Shown one piece after another: positions 11,641-22,078 of a DNA stretch of 64,000 nucleotides. The position numbers and the translations under genes were made by a program. Positions within the stretch are counted from its first letter, which is position 1; each line of letters starts with the position of its first letter. The stretch is from Xenoacremonium recifei (taxonomy: Eukaryota > Ascomycota > Sordariomycetes > Hypocreales > Nectriaceae). The notes below the pieces were generated by a model. It was not told the origin of the DNA. It worked only from the letters and a program-made list of their open reading frames with translations, and searched no databases. Location of the stretch: contig WOFQ01000042.1 in the NCBI GenBank assembly GCA_012184525.1, positions 1-64,000 of the forward strand, given 5' to 3'.

Positions 11641-12387
11641 GAGCCATCGCAGATGAAACGAGAGGTGGAGGAAGGTAATATGGCATCGACTATGGATTGC
11701 TGGATGCAACATGGAATGGCCAATATGTGGCTTCCCGGTTTTCAATTTTGGAGGATTTGTTGGAGGATTTGTGAACTGGACAATGCAAGAGTTATATACC
11801 CCGGTGGCTTGCAAGTGATTTAATTCAGCAGGGAGGCATGAGCGATTGACTACCTACAGTATATCTGCTGTTCGCTGTCTTTGTCACTGATTTTCATCTC
11901 TTTATCTGGTAATATATGGTCATTTCCTTGTAAATCCAGGTTCATAAATTGTGCATGAATGACAGGCTTTGGCATTAACTGATATTCACAGCAATTCAGT
12001 TAGAAACGGGGGAGGGAGCACTGGCCAGACCCCAGCCAGACCCACTCAGCCATGATCCGGTACGGCGGCAGGCGCCACCGCGGGCTCCTGCTTCACTGAA
12101 GCCAGTCCCGGCTCGCCGAAAAAAAAGTTGGAGCAGGGGAGTTTGCGATCAGATTTCTCTTCACACGTTAGCAGCTGATCTTCGCCATGACACATTGACA
12201 GTTCGATTCCGCTCTCAGCTTTTCCCCTTGCTTCTGGCGACAGCACCTTTTCCTGTAATTTTATTTTCGTCATTTATTTTCTTATCGCAGAAGCCGCCCA
12301 GCGTTCCGACAGTCGATGGAAGTCAGGGAAGCGAATCTTCATCATCGACCGAACCTCCCGCCATCTTCCTCCTCGAGCATTCTCTTC
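11641..12387. promoter_or_regulatory. Intergenic region upstream of the RIM2-type carrier
   Basis: This holds the 3' region of the zinc-cluster gene and the promoter and leader of the carrier. An ATG at 12316 is in frame with the carrier start at 12388 and could give a 24-residue longer, serine-rich N-terminus. Nothing else is recognisable. Confidence 0.5.
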
Positions 12388-13733
12388 ATGGCGCAACCGC
12401 AATCGACGACGGCGACGTCGGCGACATTTGTCGCTGGTCGCGATGACCGACCATTCCATCATTCACACGTTCCGATCGATCATTCGGCGCTGGTCCAGTC
12501 GCGAGAGACTGGCGATGTGCTCCCTGACGATACTGTGGTGGTAAGGGGCGATGTGAAAGCCCTGCCCTTTGCGAAGTCATGGGTGCACATGCTTGCAGGA
12601 GGGTAAGTCATGGGCGACTGCTGCTGGCTTGGTCGCAGACTGTCTACTAGGCGGATGCGCAACGCGTCTCGTTGCAATTGAAACATTTAAAGCTGACTGG
12701 TGATGTCGACAGTGTTGGTGGAATGACTGCCGCAACTCTCACAGCGCCCCTCGACGTTCTAAAAACTCGACTCCAATCCGACTTCTACCAAGCGCAGATT
12801 CGTGCTACACGACAAGCTCAACTCGAAACCCTCGGCCGCCTAAATCCAGCCCGAGCCGCCCTATACCATCTCAACGACACGCTCCAAATCCTTGGCTCAG
12901 TATACAAGACCGAGGGCTGGCGCGCCTTGTTTAAAGGTCTCGGTCCGAACCTCGTCGGCGTTGTACCAGCGAGGAGCATAAATTTCTACGTTTATGGGAA
13001 CGGAAAGCGACTCATCTCCCAGTACGGAAACAGAGGCGAAGAGGCCCCATGGGTGCATCTTACAGCCGGTGTTGCTGCAGGCGTTGTAACCAGCACAATT
13101 ACGAACCCGATTTGGATGGTCAAGACGAGACTACAGCTCGACAAGAACGTTTCAGAACGGAGCGGCGGAGCCAAGATTCGACAGTACCGAAACAGCTACG
13201 ATTGCGTGCGACAGGTGATCCGGGATGAAGGCATTCGGAGCCTGTACCGGGGCATGAGCGCAAGTTATCTCGGCGTAGTCGAGAGCACCATGCAATGGAT
13301 GCTTTACGAACAAATGAAGGCAGCTTTGGCTCGGAGAGAGCTGGCCATTGAGAAGAGTGGAAGGGAAAAGACGTGGTGGGACAAGACGGTGGATTGGACT
13401 GGCAAGGTCGGCGCGGCTGGAAGCGCAAAGCTTGTAGCAGCAGTTATCGCATATCCTCATGAGGTTGGTCATGACCATTCTACCAATCCGTCTCCTTATC
13501 TTTTTCTAATGAGATCCTAGGTCGCCCGAACGCGTCTCCGACAAGCACCCATGGACAATGGCCTTCCCAAGTATACCGGTCTGATTCAGTGCTTCAAGCT
13601 CGTCTGGGTTGAGGAAGGCCTCATGGGTCTGTATGGCGGCCTCACGCCCCATCTCATGAGGACGGTGCCCAGTGCAGCCATCATGTTTGGCATGTATGAG
13701 GGTATCCTTCGACTATTCAACACCCCCGCATGA
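12388..13733 (+). CDS. RIM2: Mitochondrial carrier, RIM2/SLC25A33-36 pyrimidine nucleotide transporter type
   Basis: Exons are 12388-12602, 12713-13463 and 13521-13733, giving 392 aa. Three carrier repeats are visible, each with its signature: PLDVLKTRLQ at about residue 83, PIWMVKTRLQ at about 205 and PHEVARTRLR at about 320. The splice at 12602/12713 restores the diagnostic AGGVGGMTAA stretch of repeat 1. Length and the extended matrix loop after helix 1 (ATRQAQLETLGRLNPARA) match the RIM2 group, which exchanges pyrimidine (deoxy)nucleotides across the inner mitochondrial membrane and has been linked to iron delivery in yeast. An upstream in-frame ATG exists at 12316. The gene is convergent with SNX3. 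Confidence 0.9.
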
Positions 13734-14748
13734 GAGCCGATTGACGACACACTCACCCGACCCGACCATCACATCTCATCTCTGTATTACTACCACTACC
13801 AGTATTCACCGCGCGACCTGGATTTGAGTCATTGCACTGTACACCACCTGGCTCCGCTGGCCACATGATCCATGGACATGTAGACCAGGAGCTCTCGAAA
13901 CTATATATTCCCGAAACGGGAGAAATTTATAATCAAAATCGGAGACATATGGAGAGGGCGATTAGGAAATCTCTGGCGTTTGTGGCTTGGATGTTTTCAT
14001 TACGCGCAGGGGCGAGAGCTTCGCTGTATACTAGGGGCAGGAGAGAAAGGGGGACGAGGAATCGTCGCTTTGGATGTAACATCATATTGCTCTCTTCAGG
14101 CGGATCAGAGCTTAAAAAGGAACTGTACACATAGAGAAGACAACTCCACATACTTGAGTTGAGATACCAAGAAAAATCATTCCACGCGGGAAATTCCGAG
14201 AAACTGAATTTCAAGTGGTTGCTTTAAGTGTGAGAGTGATGCGTAGACGTGCGATACGAGGAAGAGAAGGCCGTTTAATCAAGATTTGTTAGATATTGAT
14301 GAAATATGAATGAGGCTACTCAGAAAGAACAAACGCCCCCTTGGGTTTAAAGATTTCAGGGAGCAGAACGCGCACGTGCTGCTCCCGGTACAATACAAAA
14401 AGCGACAACAGAGAAATGCCCATACAACGGTTACTCCTGTCCGGTGCTCGTGCCGGATTCCGGGCTGCTCAGAAGATATTCGCCCTCGGTGCCGCGCTCG
14501 CCCCGAGGCGCAGGATCTTCCGCGGCGACGGGCTGCGAGGACGATGACGGGGACGAGGAGGAGGAGGCGGCGTTGGTCAGCGTCTTGACCCAGAGCAGGG
14601 GCGTGTCCCGATCGCGCGCGGTCTTGGGCGGAGGCTGTCGCTTGCGCAGTTTTCGCGGGCCTGCGGTCGGAGGCGTCGTCGCAGCAGCAGCAGCAGTGGT
14701 GCCGGACGAGGGGGAGACGGCGCGCGGCCAGCGGAAGCGGAAGCGCCG
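13734..14748. other. Convergent 3' region between the carrier and SNX3
   Basis: About 1 kb between two convergent stop codons. The right part (14440-14748) is GC-rich and gives long open frames on both strands that lack domains and follow the SNX3 stop. I take them to be 3' untranslated sequence with compositional bias. Confidence 0.5.
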
Positions 14749-15303
14749 TCACCAGGCGTTGCGATCCCAGTTGGGGTCTGTGCCTCCTCATCAGTATGCG
14801 TCTAGTCTCATGATCGGGACAGAGAGAGTCAGATTTATTTACCCTGGACAAAGGCGGCGAGCACCTTGCTGCCGGTCTGCAGCAGCGGATGGCCGACGAC
14901 GATCTTGAGGAACTTCTCGAGTCCGGCGCGGCGGCCCTCGATGACGTCGTCGCTGAAGCGGTTGGTGAAGACCTTGCCGGGCAGCGGCGGGATGGTCACG
15001 CGGGCGGACTCGCGCTCGAGGATGTCGCGGAAGTACTCGAAGTCGGAGTAGCGGCGGCGCACACTGCTCTGGCGCAGCTTGAAGGCGGGGATGTTGGTGC
15101 GGCAGAGGATCTCGTAGTCGGTGTACATGTGGCGGCCCATGCCGTGGGTGCGCGGGTTGCGGACCTGGGGGCGAGCGAGCGATATCAGCATCATGAGGGT
15201 ATCTAGAGAGAGAGGTGACCACTACTTCAATCTCGAGGAAGTTCTCGGGCGGGCCGTAGATCTCGTCGAAGCTTTGCTGGCGCGTGTCGGGCATGGACTG
15301 CAT
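14749..15303 (-). CDS. SNX3: Sorting nexin-3 (SNX3/GRD19), PX domain protein
   Basis: Minus-strand exons are 15303-15226, 15164-14843 and 14777-14749 (introns 61 and 65 nt), giving 142 aa. The protein is almost entirely one PX domain: FLEIEVRNPRTHG, then RRRYSDFEYFRDILERES with the phosphoinositide-binding RRYSD motif, then the proline loop IPPLPGKVF, ending VQGDPNWDRNAW. SNX3/Grd19 binds PI3P on early endosomes and works with retromer in retrieval to the Golgi. The start MQSMPDTRQQ gives a length usual for the family. The frame is open further upstream and a good acceptor (TTTGTAG) lies near 15401, so an upstream exon with a longer N-terminus is possible. Confidence 0.93.
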
Positions 15304-15689
15304 GATGGGCCGGTGCAGCTTGGGCGGCGACGTCGGCGACGAGGCCTGAGCCCGGCTGCTATCTTGTTCGGACGACAGTTTGGCGGTGTTGCGGGGAGAA
15401 CTACAAAGAAAGAGGCAGAAGAAGAGGAGGAAGAAGAAGAAGAAGAGCTACAGCCGTGGGCGCGCAATCTATTCCAAGTCTTGGGGGTCAGGTGGAAAGC
15501 GATCAGAGTCGGAGGAGCGGGCGAGGGTGAGCGACAATGAAGCTTTTGGTGATGGTCTGTCTGTCTGTCTGGCGAAGATGATGGAGGCACGTTGGAAGCT
15601 GTTCAAGGTGGGGGCGATTGCGATTCGGCGAGTAGAGATTGCGGGGAGGGGCTAGAGTCCGTCAAAGTAACGGTGCCCGAAGGGGAATG

Positions 15690-16180
15690 GTTCGACCGGC
15701 GGGCGATCAAGGCAAGAGTCGACCGGCAGAATTTCAATCAGACAGACAGACTCTCCTCTCACATGCGTGGACTAAACATCTACCTACGTACAAGGGTACT
15801 CAATTGTCGCCTAAATTGGCATGATGAACTGGACGAGTTTTCTGCATAATTTATGGCTGGATGATCGTAGCTGATCCAGGAAGCCGTCAAGGTACTTCTG
15901 TCAGCAACCACCAAACCCAGACAGAATCACGACCGGCAGCGCTCCTCACCTCATCTCAACCGGACGAACTCCTCGACAAGACTCGACCGGCGAGTGATTG
16001 CAGTAACCCTAACCTTTGATCAGATGCTCACACGTGGTGGCTTCGGCCAGTCGATGCATGAGATATGCACGTAGGAATTGACCATGGCCCGACCTGGAAT
16101 AGTCGACCGGCAGCGCTCAATAGCAAGACTCGACCGGTAGAATTTCAATGAGATTCTCACATGCGTGGGGTTAACGGGTG
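15690..16180. repeat. Degenerate TCGACCGG-containing repeat module, about three copies
   Basis: TCGACCGG occurs at 15692, 15719, 15983, 16103 and 16130, and CGACCGG at 15930. The copies come as pairs: one followed by CAGCGCTC or a related sequence, and a second preceded by CAAGA(C/G). The pairs at 15692/15719 and 16103/16130 are exactly 411 bp apart. Both second elements continue into AGAATTTCAAT and then TCTCACATGCGTGG. A third pair sits at 15930/15983. The arrangement indicates duplication of a short module followed by divergence. Confidence 0.75.
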
Positions 16181-16503
16181 AAGTACGGAGTACATAGGTA
16201 GGTAGTAGGCACTCCATTATATCTACTGTCGTGATATTTCCGCCACACTGCGGAAGTGCTGTCGACGTTTGCATCTTCAGGGTGGGCTTGGTTACCCTAG
16301 TTCACTCAGCTACTGCAGCGTCCCCAGACTTGCCACGAAATCATGCATATGTAGTCTAATAGTCCTCGCATCCGCATAGGCATAGCTGTCGCAGAATGTT
16401 GCTACGTTGGTTGTTATATGTACAGCACACCCCCCGTCATTAACAATGTCTGCGCCCTAGGACATCATCTCACAAGATCGACTCTCAACGAACTCGGAAT
16501 TAT

Positions 16504-16533
16504 GCTAGTAAGTACATCGCTAGTAAGTACATC
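16504..16533. repeat. 15-bp perfect tandem duplication
   Basis: The unit GCTAGTAAGTACATC is present twice in a row, 46 nt downstream of the F-box-like stop codon. Each copy contains a splice-donor-like GTAAGT on the plus strand, but no plus-strand gene is seen here. Confidence 0.9.
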
Positions 16534-16579
16534 AATTCTTCCTTCGACGCCCGAGCTTCGTCTGTACATTGTTAGCCTC

Positions 16580-17479
16580 TTATATTGGGAGGATAGGGCT
16601 TGTTACATACCACGCAGGGCCCCCGTCATCGGCGTAACCCATATCATATCCTGCCAATCGCCTCTGATAGCAATATTCGGCTTCCTCTTCCCGCTCCCGC
16701 TCCCGTTCGTGCCGGCTCCATACGTTATCCATGTAATCATTGTAGTCGTCTTCGTTGTCGAATTCGATCATGTCATTAGGATCGGTCCAGACCTCCTTCA
16801 CTGGGGGGACTTTGGTGACCTGGACCGTCCATCCGCGTTCGCGTAGCTTTGCCGTTAGACAACCGTCTGGATGATCCCAGTCGTCGACACCGCCGAGATC
16901 CCCCGCTTCGTCATCACTCGCCTCCGCTGATTCCCCGCCGTACCATCTCACATCGACTATCACGTTTTGCAGCAGCGGAAGAGCCTTAAGCCGCATGTCG
17001 ATCAAATCCAACGAGGCCGTGGAGACGGGGAAGCCACTGGTGAATGGAAGGGATACCTTCATTGTGGTTATGCCGACACAGGCATCTCGTATGAGGTCCA
17101 GGTCCATAACATCGTCTTCATGAAGATCCAACAAAGGAGATCGGTTAGGAAGTGTAATACAGACGTAGCGAAGGAGTCTTGCTAGGATCCCGATCTGCCT
17201 AAGGAAGAAGGCGAGGGTAGTGCCTGTGGCGTATCCTGTCGTCGCTTCGTCCTCCTCCAGAAAGTGAAAACAATTATCGGAGTAAAGAAGGGGGACGGCT
17301 TCGTCGTAAACTTGCTTGCTGGTGCGAAGAAGGGCAGGACACAGGCCGATACTTTCTCCTAGCCACAGCCATGCTGGCAAGGGGTATTCCCGCTTCTCAA
17401 GGTTGATGAGTGGAGGGTGAACGAGGAGTTGTGAGTAAATCTTAAGCCTAACCTCGACCGGGAAGGCGAAGAGGTCCAT
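16580..17479 (-). CDS. F-box/2EXR-like fungal protein
   Basis: A single open frame of 299 aa. The N-terminus (LFAFPVEVRLKIYSQLLVHP) is the short F-box-like helix pair typical of the large fungal 2EXR/F-box-like family. It is followed by ALLRTSKQVYDEAVPLLYSDNCFHF, the usual second block of that family. The C-terminal third is acidic and contains an E/R-rich run (RHEREREREEEAEYCYQRR). Family members are often candidate substrate receptors of SCF ubiquitin ligases, but no function is established for this one. A GTATGT donor-like site overlaps the last codons; splicing to the nearest acceptor would create an immediate TGA, so I keep the unspliced end. Confidence 0.75.
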   Translation of the reverse strand: MDLFAFPVEVRLKIYSQLLVHPPLINLEKREYPLPAWLWLGESIGLCPALLRTSKQVYDEAVPLLYSDNCFHFLEEDEATTGYATGTTLAFFLRQIGILARLLRYVCITLPNRSPLLDLHEDDVMDLDLIRDACVGITTMKVSLPFTSGFPVSTASLDLIDMRLKALPLLQNVIVDVRWYGGESAEASDDEAGDLGGVDDWDHPDGCLTAKLRERGWTVQVTKVPPVKEVWTDPNDMIEFDNEDDYNDYMDNVWSRHEREREREEEAEYCYQRRLAGYDMGYADDGGPAWYVTSPILPI

Positions 17480-17939
17480 CGTCGTAGAGTTGGAATAGGT
17501 GTAGCGGTTCAGCCCCGGACTCTGAGCACGGCATGGGCAAAGCTATGCATGGGCAAAGTTGGCTTTGGTTGGGCATCGTCGAGAGATCGAGCGGGGATTT
17601 CACATGTCGAGATGCCTAAGGCCTACACCCCCCGCGCATCCCACTGTCACAGTCTATTCTCGGTGCGAGCCAATGGTTCACTGGTCTCCGGACTTGGTAT
17701 TCTTCCGGAGTTTCTGCCACCACAGACTGCCTTTTGCTTGGAGTCCTCTCCTCTCGCCGTTCTGATAACACACACACATACCGCCGACTGGCTTAGGGAG
17801 ATTATATCCCCTGTCTACTTCCCCCTCTCCTACTTCCTTACCTCTCTCACGAAACGGCTCTACTAGTAAGCACCTATGTGATGAGGCTCAGAGACTGAAT
17901 CCCTTCCCCTGCTCGAGTTAGCTATGACTGTCGAAGTGT
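17480..17939. other. Intergenic region upstream of the F-box-like gene
   Basis: This contains the promoter of the leftward F-box-like gene. A CT-rich patch lies at about 17740-17850. Nothing else was recognised. Confidence 0.5.
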
Positions 17940-18826
17940 CCTGTGCAGCGTGTAGCTGGACTTCCGAGCGATAAGATTCTTGTCGCTATGATAGTTATGT
18001 GAAGCTCTTTTATGAAGTAAGCGATCGGGGGGTATGGTTATTGGGATCGAATTTGATTCTTAAGGAACGATCAGATAGCTCTCCTAATTTCGAAGCCGAA
18101 AATATCCGATATTTAAGGAAAAAAACCATGATCCCCGTCCCTGTTATTGTTGAAGAATGGAGCGAAGAAAATGGGCGATATTTTATAATTACGAAATGCA
18201 TTTGAGGCGAGCTGCTGAGCGCTGTTTGGGGATCGATGTTAACCGCTGAAAAAGATCATGTGGCGAAATAAACGGCCGACTTCCTGCATCAGCTTCGACA
18301 ACTTCGCTCACCTCAGATGCAGAGCCTAGGGGGCCGACCAATATTCTCAGCCTTCTTATTCCTGAATGGTTATGGCCTCCCTTATGGACCTCTCTCCTTA
18401 GATGACGAGTTTTGGGAAGAGATGACTAAGTTATGGGCTGGAGTCCCCGAGATGGCTCGTTAGCGACTGTGAGAGCGCATGCCCCCTGCGATGCCTTATA
18501 CCTTTATTTATGGGGATCTAATAAGTGTGAATATTATTGTTGAGGATGGCAACCTGGCTGGTATCATCGATTGGGAGGCAAGTGGTTACTTCCCGGTTTG
18601 GTGGGAATTCATATGCGCCGGGATTGGCTTAGGATAAGAGGACTAGGAATGGAAGGCCCTGTTATGAAAATATATGCCAGACTATATAGAGGCGCGCCAG
18701 TTCTGGTGGGATTTCTATATACTTTCTAAGTACCCTAACCTAGATGAAAGGGGAGCGATGTTGCTTAGGGAACTAGAGCAGTAGCATGAAGAAAGAGAGA
18801 GATGGAAATGGCGAGCAGGAACCTAA
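17940..18826 (+). pseudogene. Degraded APH-family (kinase-like phosphotransferase) pseudogene
   Basis: One reading frame runs through the whole interval with recognisable aminoglycoside-phosphotransferase-like sequence: VSDRGVWLLGSNLILKER near the start, PVPVIVEEW, then a catalytic-loop remnant FIYGDLISVNII, then LAGIIDWEASGYFPVWWE. It is broken by eight in-frame stops: TGA 18203, TAA 18269, TAG 18461, TGA 18470, TAA 18635, TAG 18644, TGA 18665 and TAG 18782, before a terminal TAA at 18824. A further TAA lies upstream at 17972. No frameshift is needed. Each stop is one C-to-T change from CAA, CAG or CGA, and the catalytic His of HGD is Tyr (TAT from CAT). This is the pattern left by repeat-induced point mutation or cytosine deamination. 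The fungal relatives are proteins of unknown substrate. Confidence 0.88.
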
Positions 18827-20393
18827 TAATGAGCGGCTCGTGTTGAGCATTTTGGTTTTCTCAGCAGGACTCCTTCTAGAATTTTGATAACAGTATTCAG
18901 GTGAACACCAATCCTTACTCGCTTGTCTAGCGATAAATCAGCTTATGTCTATTTTCGCAGACACTGATATTCCTACTATCGATTCGTTTGGCCGGAGTAT
19001 GGCCACAGGCAAATCCTTGTCACAGTATTTACACTTCAGTCTTCCTATGATGTTGCCTTTCCTACACTTTGGATAATCTATCTTCTGTTTCTGGGTTGAT
19101 CGGCACGTGAGGTCCTGTATTATAGTTAGCCAGAGTACTGGGTGATTTAAGTGCTGGCCCTATATAAGCTGTGTTTAAGTAATGAAGTGATGGGGCTCTG
19201 AGAAATACTGCTTGTGTATCTTGGAGTACCCACACAAACGGGGGAGCTGTGGGTATAAATAAATACTGTATTACTGCTGAGAGCCTTATTAGATTAGTGG
19301 GAGTGTTGGCGATACTGCGGTGTTTACTTGGTCATCTATGAGAAGCGAGGGTTGGACGTTTAAGGTAATAATATGTTACGCGTAATACTAAAAGTCTAAC
19401 TAAATTCTCACCTCATAAAAGAGTGTTCCGCATTTGCGGAACACTGGATGGTTCAAGATGCGAGGAAAGTGACATGTGTGGAAGGTGTGTTTGCAAGCGG
19501 AGGGCCCAGATACCTTCTTCAAACGTCGCATACGCGGGTGCCCCCTCGCTGTGTTTGATACCCAACTGTTGACCGTGAATCTGCCCATCACCAGCCGCGG
19601 CCTCGTGCAGGATGACTCATGAGTTTAGACATTAGTTGGGGAGATGGCCCTGCTGTTTCATGCTTAATTGCTCCGAACGTCTCAACTTCAACTTCACATG
19701 AGGGACACAGATGACACATGACAACATGCCCTAATGATACATTTTATTGACCTCTTTAATGACATTTTCCAGAACGCGTCAAATCCAGAGTAAGAGCAGC
19801 TAGGATGAGCACCAAGAGTCAGGCCGTAGCTCCATTCCAGCAGCTCATCCCCTCTTTCTCTTCGCGCCTTTAGATGTCACTCTTTGGCACGCCCTAGCTA
19901 TCTGCATCTGATCAATAGCAACTTAACGTGCATGCCTTGTGAGTTTGTCCATGCTCAACCCCTGCCTCAGATAGCGTGGCCTGTTGCTGAACTCTCTTCG
20001 CCAGCAAGAGATGCCACAAACCTGATATAGACTCGGAATGTTGCAGCCTCAGAACACCCCCAAGGTATCCCCGCCGCTCGAGTCTGCGGCTGCATACCAA
20101 CGCCACCATCCAGATGCCTCCAACCTGACCCTAAAGCTATAGCTTTGGGAACCCAGAGTAACGGTCGTAGGACGTTGGTCGCGAGGCAGGAATGAGCTGC
20201 ATCATGAGAATAAGTCCCTGGAAACAACGCCAAACACCAGGTCTGCCTCACCTTAGACCGAATTTCATAACGCCATTCATGCTCAATACCGCCGGAACCA
20301 AGCTTCGCCCAGACTGTTCCGATCTGGCAGACAAGCTTCCGACAAAAGGTCTCCCTCTCAATCTAGATCTTCGACATCACCATTGTAATTTGC
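18827..20393. other. AT-richer intergenic region with a perfect palindrome
   Basis: No convincing gene is present between the APH pseudogene and SF3a1. The left part (to about 19400) is AT-richer than the surroundings and may be further decayed repeat sequence, but no transposon domains or terminal repeats are visible. A perfect inverted repeat at 19423-19444 is listed separately. Confidence 0.5.
19423..19444. repeat. Perfect 10-bp inverted repeat with 2-nt spacer
   Basis: GTGTTCCGCA at 19423-19432 and TGCGGAACAC at 19435-19444 are exact reverse complements separated by TT. This can form a short hairpin or be a dimeric protein-binding site. No gene start is close by. Confidence 0.9.
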
Positions 20394-22078
20394 TCACTTC
20401 TTTTCAGCAAACTTTTGGTGTATGGCCCGGATCTGATCCTCAACATTGATGTTCTGGTTCGCGGCAAGGTGCGCAGGAGTCTTGTCCGGATTACCATCGA
20501 AGCTGTGGATAGCCGCCTTCTTCCTCCGAGTCATTTCTTCTTCAGTTAACGCCTGTCCCGTGACTGGATCGAAGACATCGCTTCGCTGACTGGCCAACCG
20601 CTTCAAGTTGTTGGCCACGTCGACGTGCGATAGCGTCGAGGAAGAGTATCGAGCATCAGCCTTGGCCTTTTGCTCCTTCCAGCTGGGATCGAGCAACTCG
20701 ACTGTTGAAGGTATCGCGTTAGCATCTGTCCATCGTAAAGCGAAATCCTAATGAGTAACTTACTTCGCATGTGAGCTTCGAGCTCGTTCATTGGAATCTG
20801 CTGCTTGCAGTTCGGGCACAGCGCCATCTGCTGACCCTGCTTGTTGGCTGCCTTCTGAGCCGCACGAGGAACATAGTTCTCCTTGATCTTCATCGGCGCA
20901 ACACCACCACGTGCTTCAGCAGCAGCCTGCTCCTTGCGGGCTTGTGCTTCGGCGCGTTCCTTGATTCTCTCTTCCTCTTCTATTTCCTCTGCAGTCTTCT
21001 CCGGTGAAGGAGCTGCAGGAGAGTAGGGCTGCCCTGGAGGCAGCATAGCAGGATGACCCATTCCCTGAACGGGTTGCTGAGGCGCATATCCTGCATGCAT
21101 CGGGAGAGGATACGATGGCTGCGGTTGCACGACCGCTGGGTAACCGTTGTATACGTGATCCTCCTCGCCAGGGAACGCCTCCTCGATCCGGAGGTTAGAG
21201 CTAATGGATGCCTTATTTCGGTCTTCCAATGACGCATATTGTAGTTCGGACAGTTGGGTCGGAGGCGGCAGGTTCGCGGACTCGTCGGCTTCGGTGAAGG
21301 TGATGGTTTCGACAACCACAAAGTCGCCCCAGTCGATCTGGGCGAACTCTGCCTTGGCCTTCTCCTCTTCCTCCTCCTTTTTGATCTTCTCCGACTCTTG
21401 GAACTTGGCATACTCTGCTCGGGCCTTTGCTCGTTCCAACACCAGGAACTTATCATTGATGTTCTTCTCGAGAGCCCGAACGCGCTCCTCTTGCAGCTTA
21501 CCGCCCTCTCCACCCAAACCGCTCGCCCGTAGGAGCATTGTGTACTGGTCGATGGTGTGCTGGAAGAAGTTGTGAAACGTGTGATTCGGAATCAAGAATT
21601 GAAACTGGGGGTTTCCAGTCTCGCGCTGGGCAAGCTGGGTCATGAACTGACGGCCGTTCTTGGCGACGAAGAGCGCCGTGAGACGGATGACATCCAAGTC
21701 CTTCTGGTTGATCCGAGGCATTCGCGCCGAGAACTGGTAGTCGGGGGGCTTGGGAGGGCCCTGTGGCTCGGCCGGCTTCAGAGGAGCTTCGCCCACGCGA
21801 CCAGCAGCGATGGCCGTCCCGCGTCCGGCCTTGATCTCGCTCAATCGCCATTGGTAGAATGGATTATATGCGTCGGAACTGTTCAGGAAACTAAACCGAG
21901 GGTTCTGGCGCTCCTTCTCACGAATGCGATCCTCGAATACCGCGCCGTTTCGGGCGACGTAGCCGGCCGTCTTCTCGAGCACGTTCCGGATCTCGCGCGG
22001 CGGAATGACCATGCCGGTGGGCGGCTTGAGCTCGTCGAGCACGGCTTCGGCATCGCCGTTGGTCGCAGCCGCGGCCAT
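20394..22078 (-). CDS. PRP21: Splicing factor 3A subunit 1 (SF3a120/PRP21)
   Basis: Minus-strand exons are 22078-20764 and 20701-20394 with a 62-nt intron (GCTAACG branch motif), giving 540 aa. Two SURP domains are clear: IPPREIRNVLEKTAGYVARN at about residues 25-80 and INQKDLDVIRLTALFVAKNG at about 120-175. An E/K-rich helix and a proline-rich segment follow. The C-terminal part contains a C-x2-C element (LCPNCKQQIP) and ends in HQKFAEKK, without the ubiquitin-like domain of animal SF3A1. The protein is part of the U2 snRNP SF3a complex needed for branch-site recognition. The start at 22078 has a good context (ACCATGG); an in-frame ATG at 22141 would add 21 residues. The gene is divergent from PMT1. 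Confidence 0.92.

Larger units (their letters stand above)
15304..16579. other. SNX3 upstream region with simple repeats and a degenerate repeat block
   Basis: This interval carries a GAA/GAG-rich purine tract around 15407-15448, a (TCTG)n run at about 15556-15572, the TCGACCGG repeat block (annotated separately) and a 15-bp tandem duplication at 16504-16533. It includes the SNX3 promoter and the 3' region of the F-box-like gene. No domain-bearing open frame was found. Confidence 0.6.

Noticed and set aside
14279..14851. 190-codon minus-strand open frame beyond SNX3
   Set aside because: It overlaps the SNX3 exon/intron boundary in another frame and otherwise lies after the SNX3 stop in GC-rich sequence; no domain.
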